Source: Lachnospiraceae bacterium
GTDB taxonomy: Bacteria > Bacillota > Clostridia > Lachnospirales > Lachnospiraceae
Assembly (NCBI GenBank): GCA_017622505.1
Contig: JAGAQZ010000052.1
Coordinates: 1-41,637, forward strand
Direction: 5' to 3'
Length of the DNA stretch: 41,637 nucleotides
The notes under the pieces were generated by a model. It searched no databases and had not been told where the DNA came from. It saw only the letters and a list, made by a program, of their open reading frames with translations. This document shows positions 23,544 through 31,187 of this stretch, piece after piece. Positions within the stretch are counted from its first letter, which is position 1; the number at the start of each line of letters is the position of its first letter. A program made the translations under genes and the position numbers.

Positions 23544-23717
23544 CTATAACTTGTATACCTTACCTTCGTATCGCTTAAGCCATTCTGCCAACGCATCTTC
23601 GCTTACAAAATATCGCTTTCCAATCTTGATTGACGGAAAAGACGAAGATCGCATAAGTGAATACGCAGTATCACGGCCGATATGAAGAATATGCTGAACA
23701 TCCCTAGTCGTTAACAT
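23544..23717 (-). CDS. xis: excisionase (MerR-like/HTH_17 DNA-binding protein)
   Basis: A 57-residue winged-helix protein of the excisionase/HTH_17 type: TTRDVQHILHIGRDTAYSLM forms the helix-turn-helix, then SFPSIKIGKRYFVSEDALAEWL is the typical wing and last helix. It should bend DNA at the att sites and direct the integrase to excision. The ATG at 23717 is preferred because GGGAGG lies 8 nt upstream; earlier in-frame starts at 23723 and 23726 are too close to it. The gene overlaps the helicase end by 14 nt and precedes int. Confidence 0.9.
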   Translation of the reverse strand: MLTTRDVQHILHIGRDTAYSLMRSSSFPSIKIGKRYFVSEDALAEWLKRYEGKVYKL

Positions 23718-25359
23718 CAGCATCACCTCCCATCGGCACTACCGAGTACACGTTGCGACGTTTCGAGTCTAAGGTTACAACGAGTTTCAAATCGTAGTCT
23801 TTCAAAATCAACTCGAGGATCGAATTTTCAAATGATTTTTTTCGCAATGCGTACTTGCTAAGTACATTGGAACCGAATTCTTTGGCAATACACTCTTTGA
23901 CGCTCATTAAATCTTCCAGAGAAAAATTTTTAATCTGCAAAAGTATATCAACTAACTGCTTTTTCTTTGCCGCATCAAAAGTATCATAATCCTTTGTCAA
24001 TTCTTCCGGTTGTTTCCCAAGCCATTGCATCTGCTCATAAACCGGGCCATATAAATCAAGAATCGACAACTGATGAAACTTGGCAGCCCAAAGATAATTA
24101 TCCGTAATTTTCCGGTACGCAAAATCGTTGACTACTAATTTCACATTTCCGCAATAGCACTCAACATTTTCCCGAGAGACATCCAGCAGTTTCAGCGCAC
24201 GCCGACAAGGAATATATACCCGCCGATATGCACTTGCCTCTTCCGACTCCTCCCACATACTGGCCCAAATGCGAAAAGGTACAGTTTGAATTTCCTCTTT
24301 TCTTTCCACAGGAAAATATTCTTTCTGCGCCTCATACTGCTGTTCACGGTGTGCAAAATGATTGGGATGACGGAGTAAAAATAACAAATTAATCCGGGTA
24401 TTCTTAGTTGCACGAACACGGCCAAGCATCTGTAAGAAAGACACTTTAGATTCCGTAATGATGCAAACATTTTCTACCGTCTCATCACAGACAGAGACGC
24501 CGTTGTCTAAGACCGAAGTTGTAAGCAAAACCTTGGGAACTAAACGATTTGCCAAAGCCAAATTCTCAACAACGCTTCTATATTCTGCTACATCAACCTT
24601 CTGTGCATCTAGAGTAACGATGTCATTCTTTGCATACTTCTTGGTTTCCATAAGCTTTTCCTTTAATTCTTCGATACGCTTCCGGTCGTCCCAAAATACA
24701 ATCGTTTTACCACTTGATTTTACAATGTAATCGGTTAATGAAGCCACCTCCTGAAAACAACGGCAAGACACATAATCATAGTTTGCCAAGTAGTTATAAT
24801 CGTATTTTTTCACTTGCACAGCCTTCTGAAAATCGAAACCTTTTGCCATATTGGGCGGATAAATTTTGGCGCAAGTGGTAATCATATCCGCAATTGTATT
24901 CGATATACAATCTAAGGTGGCCGACATAAAGATTACTTGTTTTAACATAGTAGCCCAGATTAATTCATTCAGTAATACATATGTACCAACACCATTAAAA
25001 TCTGAGTCAGAATAAAAGTAATGAACCTCATCGCAAACGATCGTTTGAAAATCCTCGATGATTTCTTCCACATGCGTGCCGTTGGAAATATTTTCTGCCA
25101 ATTCCTGGTAGGTTTTAATTTCAATAACACTCTCCAAATCTGAATACCGCTCAAACTCACGAACAAGAGCATACCAATATTGTTTTCGTAGCAATTTCCT
25201 GTTGCACAAAATTAAAATTTTGTTTCCACGAACTACGTTGTAAGGCAATACTTCCTCAATGACAAAGGTAGTCTTTCCCATTCCGGTAGGTGCCTGCAGT
25301 AAAATCTTGCAACAGCCCCATTTCTTAAATTCGTCTTTTAATAATTCTTTCAAAAACAT
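23704..25359 (-). CDS. superfamily 2 DEAD/DEAH-like helicase
   Basis: A 551-residue helicase. Motifs: Walker A APTGMGKTT (residues 23-31), motif Ia ILCNRKLL (50-57), Walker B DEVH (110-113), SAT (146-148), a motif V-like TTSVLDNGVS (280-289) and QMLGRVR (310-316). The C-terminal 200 residues are specific and not recognised. It could unwind DNA during element replication or excision. The ATG at 25359 is chosen because GAGGAGGTAAAGAA precedes it; the frame is open upstream to 25437 without a good start. First gene of the helicase-xis-int-HBD operon and divergent from the 313-aa gene. Confidence 0.85.
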   Translation of the reverse strand: MFLKELLKDEFKKWGCCKILLQAPTGMGKTTFVIEEVLPYNVVRGNKILILCNRKLLRKQYWYALVREFERYSDLESVIEIKTYQELAENISNGTHVEEIIEDFQTIVCDEVHYFYSDSDFNGVGTYVLLNELIWATMLKQVIFMSATLDCISNTIADMITTCAKIYPPNMAKGFDFQKAVQVKKYDYNYLANYDYVSCRCFQEVASLTDYIVKSSGKTIVFWDDRKRIEELKEKLMETKKYAKNDIVTLDAQKVDVAEYRSVVENLALANRLVPKVLLTTSVLDNGVSVCDETVENVCIITESKVSFLQMLGRVRATKNTRINLLFLLRHPNHFAHREQQYEAQKEYFPVERKEEIQTVPFRIWASMWEESEEASAYRRVYIPCRRALKLLDVSRENVECYCGNVKLVVNDFAYRKITDNYLWAAKFHQLSILDLYGPVYEQMQWLGKQPEELTKDYDTFDAAKKKQLVDILLQIKNFSLEDLMSVKECIAKEFGSNVLSKYALRKKSFENSILELILKDYDLKLVVTLDSKRRNVYSVVPMGGDADVND

Positions 25360-25442
25360 TTCTTTACCTCCTCGTTTTTTTTTGAGCATAGCATCACTAA
25401 CATGGAGTTTCCTATACAAGCCAAATGGCCTTTCCACTTATA

Positions 25443-25471
25443 TTGATTTTTTATGCTATTTTTGATATAAT
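25443..25471 (+). promoter_or_regulatory. promoter of the 313-aa right-end gene
   Basis: TTGATT (25443-25448) and TATAAT (25466-25471) are 17 nt apart, about 33 nt upstream of the GTG start. The divergent helicase promoter must lie in the same short region. Confidence 0.75.
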
Positions 25472-25503
25472 ATTTATTTACATATAAAATTCGAGGGGTT
25501 ATT

Positions 25504-26445
25504 GTGATGACCGAAAAAGATGTGCTAGAAGCAGAACTTTATTTAAATTATTTTAATCAAATATTAAGTACTGATAATTCATCTAAAGAATTATGTATAC
25601 GCAGTTACTATAAATTTCAACGTGACTTAGAAGATAACTTAGACAATTTATGCTTTCCGGCATTACAAACTATAAAAAAGCATATTTCAATAATAAATTC
25701 AAAATCCAAAAATTTAACTAACTATAATCCAGCCATAGAAGTTAATTGGTCCATTCCATTATTTAATTCATTTATCGAAGAATATCTTTATTTTCAATTT
25801 GTTAAATTATTTAATTTAGATCCCACAATGAAACTTGAAGAACAAAAAGTACCTTATTTGCTCTTTCCACTCTATATTGGCATCTTATCCAATTTAGGAT
25901 ATTTAACAGATGACTGGAAATCGTTACGCTATAATGCATTTTCTGTCGCACAAAATGTAAAATCATTAATGAGCGCTCGTAAAAACAATATAGTATTCCC
26001 CGATAATATTCCATATAACACATGCTATAAATATTTGCTAAACTACTATTTTTCTGACGCGGCTTTCTCATGCCTAAACGAGTTAGAAAATATTACAATG
26101 AAAGGGCCCTATGAGTCATCTAATCGTTATAATAAAAAAATACTCAATCAATACATTTTAAAAATAGGTGCATTTACATTAAATAAACATAACGAAATAT
26201 ACAATCACCTATTTGAATCCATAAAAAAATATACTAATAACACAACTGAGACATACTTTTTTGACTCAAACCAAATAATTGATTCTTGTAATGAACTTTA
26301 CTCTAACATTATTTCAGAAGAAATAACAAAGTATCATAATATTTTTAAAGAATACGAAGAAAATAAAGATATGCTCTCATATGAGGATATTTTGAAGAAA
26401 CTTTTTAAAGAATATAAAGAATTAAAATATAAAATTGACCTATAA
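25504..26445 (+). CDS. hypothetical helical protein at the right end of the element
   Basis: A 313-residue, very Asn/Tyr/Lys-rich, mostly helical protein encoded by DNA visibly richer in A+T than its neighbours. No motif is recognised; an EEYLYFQFVKLFNL helix and a long C-terminal helix (KYHNIFKEYEENKDM...) stand out. The start is GTG 25504 (or ATG 25507) after GAGGGG. It is the only large rightward gene of the element and lies between the helicase and the att site. Its last codons and stop are made of the right-hand putative integrase arm repeat. Base composition and location suggest recently acquired cargo. Confidence 0.65.
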   Translation: MMTEKDVLEAELYLNYFNQILSTDNSSKELCIRSYYKFQRDLEDNLDNLCFPALQTIKKHISIINSKSKNLTNYNPAIEVNWSIPLFNSFIEEYLYFQFVKLFNLDPTMKLEEQKVPYLLFPLYIGILSNLGYLTDDWKSLRYNAFSVAQNVKSLMSARKNNIVFPDNIPYNTCYKYLLNYYFSDAAFSCLNELENITMKGPYESSNRYNKKILNQYILKIGAFTLNKHNEIYNHLFESIKKYTNNTTETYFFDSNQIIDSCNELYSNIISEEITKYHNIFKEYEENKDMLSYEDILKKLFKEYKELKYKIDL

Positions 26446-26455
26446 ATTGACCTAT
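26433..26455 (+). repeat. tandem AATTGACCTAT pair, right end
   Basis: Two copies of AATTGACCTAT (26433-26443 and 26445-26455) with a 12-bp period, in the same orientation as the pair at 5926-5947. They overlap the final codons of the 313-aa gene. Between here and the att repeat are further short inverted repeats (TTCAGGC/GCCTGAA at about 26523-26555). Candidate integrase or excisionase binding sites. Confidence 0.75.
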
Positions 26456-26579
26456 CCATACGGAGCATTTCGTTTTTAGCCGTATAAAGCCGTAAAACAA
26501 CCCTAAATGCTTTCCAACAAACTTCAGGCTAGAATTTTACACTAAACGCCTGAAAGGCCTTAAAATAAGCCTATAAGCA

Positions 26580-26667
26580 ACAAAAAACCTCAACGATTTC
26601 TCGTTGAGGTTTCTTTTTAGCAGGGCTACAAGGATTCGAACCTTGAGATGACGGAGTCAGAGTCCGT
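26580..26667. repeat. right 88-bp direct repeat (attachment site, within intact tRNA-Gln)
   Basis: Identical to 5781-5868. It covers the tRNA terminator and the tRNA from its 3' end through the whole anticodon arm, so the element carries the DNA that restores the gene. The crossover must lie inside the repeat, probably in the anticodon-arm part. Confidence 0.95.
26582..26609 (-). terminator. tRNA-Gln terminator
   Basis: CCTCAACGA-GAAA-TCGTTGAGG stem with a GNRA-type tetraloop and T6 tail on the minus strand, 12 nt after the tRNA. A T-rich tract on the other strand lets it also stop the 313-aa gene transcript. Confidence 0.9.
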
Positions 26668-26692
26668 TGCCTTACCGTTTGGCGATAGCCCT
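26621..26692 (-). tRNA. tRNA-Gln (anticodon CTG)
   Basis: The 72 nt fold into a full cloverleaf: acceptor AGGGCTA/TAGCCCT, D stem GCC/GGC, anticodon stem ACGGA/TCCGT with loop CTCTGAC giving anticodon CTG, variable CATCT, T stem CAAGG/CCTTG with loop TTCGAAT, and discriminator G. The 3' CCA is not encoded. It reads Gln CAG codons. The 3' 47 nt come from the integrated element. Confidence 0.96.
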
Positions 26693-26723
26693 AAATATGT
26701 GCGTTTCTCACTCACGCCTACTT

Positions 26724-26752
26724 AATATACACTCTTTTTTTCAGTTTTGCAA
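26724..26752 (-). promoter_or_regulatory. promoter of tRNA-Gln
   Basis: TTGCAA (26747-26752) and TATATT (26724-26729) on the minus strand, 17 nt apart, about 31 nt upstream of the tRNA 5' end. Confidence 0.75.
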
Positions 26753-26791
26753 GTACTAATTTTAATTTTTTTCACTTTTCTTCGAAAAATA

Positions 26792-27358
26792 TTATTCCCG
26801 CGTCCGCCGAATACTATCCAAACGCAGCTTCAGTTTCGCTTCCTCTTCTTTTAATTTCTCGATTTCTATTGCCTTACTTCCCACAATTTCTTTCTGCTCA
26901 CGGATTAAAACATTGCGATTTTCAACGCCCATCTGTTCAGCCATCTTAATCACGGAATCCTTCTTGCTGTTTCGCAGAATATTCAGCACAAGCCACACCA
27001 AAAAGACAATAAACGTAATAATAAACGCCGGCAAAAACACAAACGTTTGCACTAACGCCATAAACGTCGCAACTATACTAAAAATACGTCCAACCCACAT
27101 ATCTATTCCTGGCGGAACGGCAGCAAGTACAAGCATATGCCAGGGCAGGGCACCAACACCCACAATCAAAGAAACAATCAGCCAGAACTTTACCTTGAAC
27201 TTATCATCCAGCATTTTATTTCGCCACATTTTAATATCCTGCTGCGCATCATTCTGCTCGTAGTCCAGGCGGTCAAGCATCACACCAATTGCCGAAAGCC
27301 GGTTGTATATAGTATCTTCTTCATCTGTTAAAGTATCAAACGTCCCGAAATCCTTCAT
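26792..27358 (-). CDS. coiled-coil membrane protein
   Basis: A 188-residue protein: an N-terminal charged helical part (1-50), hydrophobic segments at about residues 57-80 and 90-128 (two to three transmembrane helices), and a C-terminal coiled coil (about 148-188, ending KLRLDSIRRTRE). No domain is recognised. It lies between the tRNA and the divergently transcribed degV gene. The start ATG at 27358 is followed by a normal acidic N-terminus; the ribosome site (GGAAGCGAAGAG) is moderate. Confidence 0.6.
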   Translation of the reverse strand: MKDFGTFDTLTDEEDTIYNRLSAIGVMLDRLDYEQNDAQQDIKMWRNKMLDDKFKVKFWLIVSLIVGVGALPWHMLVLAAVPPGIDMWVGRIFSIVATFMALVQTFVFLPAFIITFIVFLVWLVLNILRNSKKDSVIKMAEQMGVENRNVLIREQKEIVGSKAIEIEKLKEEEAKLKLRLDSIRRTRE

Positions 27359-27482
27359 CTCTTCGCTTCCTGTAATTTCAATTAGCTGATAAATTACACC
27401 CTTTTAGTTAATCAAAAATTCATACTTCTTATATAAAATGTACTGAAAACTAATATTGTTGTCAATAATTGCATAAAATATA

Positions 27483-27510
27483 TTGACATATGATTTCAGC
27501 TTGATATAAT
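27483..27510 (+). promoter_or_regulatory. strong promoter of the DegV gene
   Basis: Consensus TTGACA (27483-27488) and TATAAT (27505-27510) with a 16-nt spacer, about 57 nt before the start codon. Confidence 0.85.
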
Positions 27511-27566
27511 TTATGTAGTATTTAAAACTACATACAAAAGTTTACATTTCTACTTTGGAGGTTTTT

Positions 27567-28454
27567 ATGGGTTCATATGTTATAACTTGTTGTTCCACCG
27601 TTGACTTACCGAAGGAATATTTTGCACAAAACAATATTCCCTACGCTTGCTATCATTACATTTTAGATGGCGAGGAATATCTCGACGATTTGGGACAAAG
27701 CGTTCCTTATGACGAATTTTACAGAAGAATTGACGACGGCTCCATGCCTACCACTTCGCAGATTAACATCAGCGAATTTATGGCTTTCTTTGAACCTTTT
27801 CTTCAGGAAGGCAAGGACATTCTTCATCTTTCAATGTCTTCCGGCATCTCAGGCACATGCAATTCAGCCATGAATGCCAAAGAAGAATTGTTAGCCAAAT
27901 ATCCGGATCGCACCATTAAGGTTGTGGATTCCCTTGCTGCAAGTTCAGGTTACGGCCTTCTTTTAGACAAGCTTGTGGAAATGCGTGATGCCGGCAAGAG
28001 TCTGGAAGAAGTTTATCTTTTTGCAGAAGATAATAAATTAAAACTTCAGCACTGGTTCTTCTCTACCGACTTAACACATTTTAAAAGAGGCGGAAGAATT
28101 TCAGCAACTGCTGCCACCTTGGGCAACATTTTAAATCTCTGCCCCTTAATGAATGTGGATTATGTGGGCAAGCTTATTGTCCGTCATAAAATCCGCGGCA
28201 AAAAGAAAGTAATCGCAGAAATCGTTAATAAAATGATCGAACTTGCCGAAGGCGGCAAAGACTACAACGGCAAGTGCTTCATTTCCTGCTCTGCCTGCGA
28301 AGACGACGCAAGAAAAGTTGCTGATTTGGTAGAAGAAACCTTCCCCAACTTAAACGGCAAAGTAGAAATCAACAGCATCGGTGCTGTCATCGGTGCACAC
28401 ACAGGTCCCGGAACCGTAGCTTTGTTCTTCTGGGGCGAGAAACGTGTAAACTAA
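27567..28454 (+). CDS. DegV family fatty-acid-binding protein
   Basis: A 295-residue DegV/FakB-type protein. Typical signatures are PTTSQIN (about residue 58 on), LSMSSGISGTCNSA, VVDSLAASSGYGLL and LTHFKRGGRIS. Family members bind a fatty acid in a tunnel and present it to a FakA-type kinase for phosphorylation and entry into phospholipid synthesis; no kinase gene is in this window. TTTGGAGG lies 5 nt before the ATG at 27567; an in-frame TTG at 27555 is inside that ribosome site and is unlikely. Monocistronic, with consensus promoter and terminator. Confidence 0.92.
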   Translation: MGSYVITCCSTVDLPKEYFAQNNIPYACYHYILDGEEYLDDLGQSVPYDEFYRRIDDGSMPTTSQINISEFMAFFEPFLQEGKDILHLSMSSGISGTCNSAMNAKEELLAKYPDRTIKVVDSLAASSGYGLLLDKLVEMRDAGKSLEEVYLFAEDNKLKLQHWFFSTDLTHFKRGGRISATAATLGNILNLCPLMNVDYVGKLIVRHKIRGKKKVIAEIVNKMIELAEGGKDYNGKCFISCSACEDDARKVADLVEETFPNLNGKVEINSIGAVIGAHTGPGTVALFFWGEKRVN

Positions 28455-28486
28455 CAAACTTTTTATTTTATAAAAATATTTCTAAA

Positions 28487-28518
28487 GACTGTTACTTTCA
28501 TAGGTAACAGTTTTTTTT
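28487..28518 (+). terminator. terminator of the DegV gene
   Basis: CTGTTAC-TTTCATAG-GTAACAG followed by eight T residues, about 35 nt after the stop. Confidence 0.9.
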
Positions 28519-28577
28519 ATGCCCATAGCAACTTCCCATTCGTGCAAGCACGATGGGCGCATGCCGCGTTGTCATAA

Positions 28578-28607
28578 CAAAATACGCAGACAAAGCGCCT
28601 GCGTATT
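28578..28607 (-). terminator. terminator of the lipoprotein gene
   Basis: AATACGCAG and CTGCGTATT form a 9-bp stem with an 9-nt loop; TTGTTATG follows on the minus strand, a modest T-tract. It lies about 45 nt after the lipoprotein stop. Confidence 0.7.
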
Positions 28608-28650
28608 CAAAGACATATTCGTATTATTTTATTCAGGTATTTATAACATC

Positions 28651-29415
28651 TTACTGCACACTCTGGCCGGAGTTGTTGCCGCTTCCTGTGTTTCCCTGTG
28701 TGCCCATGGTATCGTTCTGGTTATTTCCTCCGGAAGTTCCATTGGAATTTTCACCGTTGTTTCCGCCTGCGCTGCCACCGTTCATTCCTTCACCGACACC
28801 ATCCATGCTAAAGAGATTCTTCAATCGGTCTACCAAATCATCATAAAAATTCTTAATATCATCCGTAAAAGAACCGTCCGCATCACCAATCAAAGTTGTG
28901 TACTCTTTTACAATCTCCGCAGTCTGTGTATCACCGTAGTTTCCTACAAATGTATCATATTCTGTTACTACATCTGCGCTGAACGTTTCGCCATTGTCAT
29001 CCAAATAAAGATGGCTTCCATTACCGTCCTTCTCATATCCGCCTGTGATTGCTGCTGTAATCAAGTTGTTATAATGCTCCACAGCCTCTTCACGGTACTG
29101 ACTGTCCGGATACTGCATAATGAATTCTTCGATGGTTACTGCACGTTCGAGAAGTTTTCCCGCGCTGATATTCGCACCGGTTTCACCAAAAGCAGGTTGT
29201 GATACCTCAATATCCTTCCAAGCCTGGTAAGCAGTCTCCTCATCTGTTGCACCGTTGTTCACCTCGGAACCGGACTCGGATTCGCTTTCCATGGGAACGG
29301 AATCCATTGTGTTAGGTTCTGACGGAGTTTCGGTACCGCAGCCCATACATGCAACGTGCACGAAGCACATCATAAAAAGGACTGCAATCACTAATAATTT
29401 TGCAATTTTTTTCAT
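28651..29415 (-). CDS. secreted lipoprotein of unknown function
   Basis: A 254-residue protein with a lipoprotein signal peptide: basic start MKKIAK, hydrophobic core LLVIAVLFMMCFV and lipobox-like HVAC (Cys23) or CMGC (Cys26). After it comes an acidic linker of Glu/Ser, a helical middle domain (about 65-200; two VTEYDTF/IVKEYTTLIG-type helices) that looks like a tetratricopeptide-like or helical bundle, and a low-complexity Gly/Asn/Ser tail of about 45 residues. The tail could traverse or decorate the cell wall. The ribosome site ACGGAGGTTTTTAATT precedes the ATG. No neighbour suggests a specific job. Confidence 0.75.
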   Translation of the reverse strand: MKKIAKLLVIAVLFMMCFVHVACMGCGTETPSEPNTMDSVPMESESESGSEVNNGATDEETAYQAWKDIEVSQPAFGETGANISAGKLLERAVTIEEFIMQYPDSQYREEAVEHYNNLITAAITGGYEKDGNGSHLYLDDNGETFSADVVTEYDTFVGNYGDTQTAEIVKEYTTLIGDADGSFTDDIKNFYDDLVDRLKNLFSMDGVGEGMNGGSAGGNNGENSNGTSGGNNQNDTMGTQGNTGSGNNSGQSVQ

Positions 29416-29516
29416 AATTAAAAACCTCCGTTTTTATTCAGTTTATACTCCCTAGGATTTCCGTGTTTACGCATTTTATACATCTTTTTATAAAATGTGC
29501 ACCCGGCAATTTTTCT

Positions 29517-30959
29517 TTACGGGTTCGACTTTTTTTGTTCTTTTAAAATGCTGCTGGGCTGTGCCTTAACCGTGGGGTATCTGAAAAGCAAGGTTTTAAG
29601 TGCCTTCCATTGAAACGGCACCAGTGGCCAGAAGTAACTTGTCTTGCCAAAAACAGGCGTTGTAATTACTGATATAATAACGAATGCCAGACCGATTCCA
29701 AAGCCCCATAAGCCAAAGAATCCTGTACACAGCACAAGGAAAATACGATAAATCCTTATGCCCTCCGCCATCTCAAGACTGGCGACAGATAAAGTCGCAA
29801 GCATTGTCGCCGCCCCGTAAAAAAGCACTTCAAGGCTCGCCCACTCCAAATCAATAGCCACATCCCCGATAATCAAACCACCTACAATAGACAACGCTCC
29901 GGCAAATCGCTCCGAAGTATGAGATGTGGAATACCGGAACAAATCCAATGCCAGTTCAATCACCAGCACCATTATAAAAAGTTTTACCGGCGTCATTCCT
30001 TCCGTACTTACCAAGGCAAATTCCTCCGGCAAGGGCACGTGTGCCCCAAACAATAGAAACAGCGGTAAAAGAAGAAGACTTGCCAGCAGGGAAAACAGAC
30101 GCATCAGGCGGATATAGTTCCCTACCACGGGACTTTTATAATAATCTTCCGGGCTCTGGGTGAATTGAAAAATACTGCAGGGAAGGACCAAGACCTCCGG
30201 CGACGTATCCGGCACCAGCAGTACGTAACCCTCTTCCAAATAACTGCTTGCTACATCCGGACGTTCCGTTGTGAAAACGCTGGGCAAAGGGTGAAAATAG
30301 CTTCGCGGAATCATAAGTTCTTTCAAGCTTTGTATGCCCATCGTAAGCGACGTCACCTTCAGCCCGTCCAATTTGGCGCGGACCTTTTCAATCAATTTTT
30401 CTTCCGCCTTGCCCTTAATATACGCAATCGCTACATCGGTCTTGCTGTCACTCCCCACCTGATGTAATTCAAAGGTAAGCTTCGGATCGCGGATGCGTCT
30501 TCGCATCAAAGCCGTGTTCATAATGATATTTTCCACAAACCCATCTTTGGCTCCCCGCGTCACCTTCTCCGTATCCGGTTCCGCAATGCTACGAACGGGA
30601 TAGGTTCTTGTATCAATGGATACTGCCCGGTTAAATCCGTCTACAATAAGAATGGTCTGGCCGCTTAACAGATTCTTAATCAGCGCTTCCCAATCCTCCA
30701 CGTAGGCCACCTGGGCAAATCCCAGCTTACAATCGATAAAAGTCTCCAAGTCGCGAATCTCGCCTTCCCCGTCCGACAGACTTTGCACATCCGCCACAAT
30801 GTGTTGCAATACCTCTGTTTGGGTAAAACCATTGATTGCCAGCATATATACTTTGGTTTTGCCAAAAAATAAATTACGCTCAATGTAGTCAAAACTTTGT
30901 TTGATTGCCATTAACGAACGTGCCTTCGTTATGTTTTCCTGAATGTTTGCGGATATCAT
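29517..30959 (-). CDS. GerA-family spore germination receptor A subunit
   Basis: A 480-residue protein of the GerA family. The first 280 residues are the soluble N-terminal domain (FGKTKVYMLAINGF, then GQTILIVDGFNRAVSIDTRTYPVRSIAEPDTEKVTRGAKDGF split over about 100-145, the most conserved GerA segment). About five membrane helices follow between 295 and 430, and a polar tail. It would sit in the spore inner membrane and sense germinants. AAAGGAGAACATAT precedes the ATG at 30959; an upstream in-frame start at 31028 is not supported. The usual B and C subunits are absent next to it, so it is an orphan A subunit. Confidence 0.9.
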   Translation of the reverse strand: MISANIQENITKARSLMAIKQSFDYIERNLFFGKTKVYMLAINGFTQTEVLQHIVADVQSLSDGEGEIRDLETFIDCKLGFAQVAYVEDWEALIKNLLSGQTILIVDGFNRAVSIDTRTYPVRSIAEPDTEKVTRGAKDGFVENIIMNTALMRRRIRDPKLTFELHQVGSDSKTDVAIAYIKGKAEEKLIEKVRAKLDGLKVTSLTMGIQSLKELMIPRSYFHPLPSVFTTERPDVASSYLEEGYVLLVPDTSPEVLVLPCSIFQFTQSPEDYYKSPVVGNYIRLMRLFSLLASLLLLPLFLLFGAHVPLPEEFALVSTEGMTPVKLFIMVLVIELALDLFRYSTSHTSERFAGALSIVGGLIIGDVAIDLEWASLEVLFYGAATMLATLSVASLEMAEGIRIYRIFLVLCTGFFGLWGFGIGLAFVIISVITTPVFGKTSYFWPLVPFQWKALKTLLFRYPTVKAQPSSILKEQKKSNP

Positions 30960-31097
30960 ATATGTTCTCCTTTCACTAGGTTCGTTTTTGCTCAAGAAAC
31001 TATTGTAACTATTCAAAACACCATTCACAAAATCGCACCTTTGGTGCTTTCCTTTTGCTCAAGTTGTCACTTCTCGTATGCCCCGATTTGGACATAT

Positions 31098-31126
31098 AAA
31101 AAAGAACCGGTCTCCCGGTTCTTTTA
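31098..31126 (-). terminator. terminator of the HAD phosphatase gene
   Basis: AAAGAACCGG-TCT-CCGGTTCTTT-type stem with T-runs on both strands, about 60 nt after the HAD stop and before the gerA start. Confidence 0.85.
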
Positions 31127-31187
31127 GTATCTGTTTTTTATTTATTTTTATTCTTTTATAATGTTTCTTTAGCGTACATATTTCCAC

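Larger units (their letters stand above)
5869..26667. mobile_element. 20.8-kb integrative element in tRNA-Gln(CTG)
   Basis: The perfect 88-bp repeats at a split and an intact tRNA-Gln, with a tyrosine integrase and excisionase inside, define the element. One repeat unit plus the interior is 20,799 bp. It carries a helicase-xis-int module near the right end, a Rad52/YqaJ recombination cassette in the middle and variable, AT-rich cargo with several nuclease-type genes. I see no relaxase, type IV secretion, capsid, portal, terminase or replication initiator, so it is not self-conjugative or a complete prophage. It may be a satellite or a non-autonomous genomic island carrying defence genes. Confidence 0.9.

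Noticed and set aside
26456..26579. Short inverted repeats before the right att as a replication origin
   Set aside because: TTCAGGC/GCCTGAA and AGGC/GCCT arms are short and there are no iterons or initiator gene. They may belong to the att region instead.
5869..26667. Prophage or ICE interpretation of the element
   Set aside because: No capsid, portal, terminase, tail, lysis, relaxase or type IV secretion genes are visible. Integrase and recombination genes alone do not show either.
28519..29202. 227-aa plus-strand frame opposite the lipoprotein gene
   Set aside because: The minus-strand frame has signal peptide, ribosome site and terminator; the plus-strand frame has none and is its shadow.
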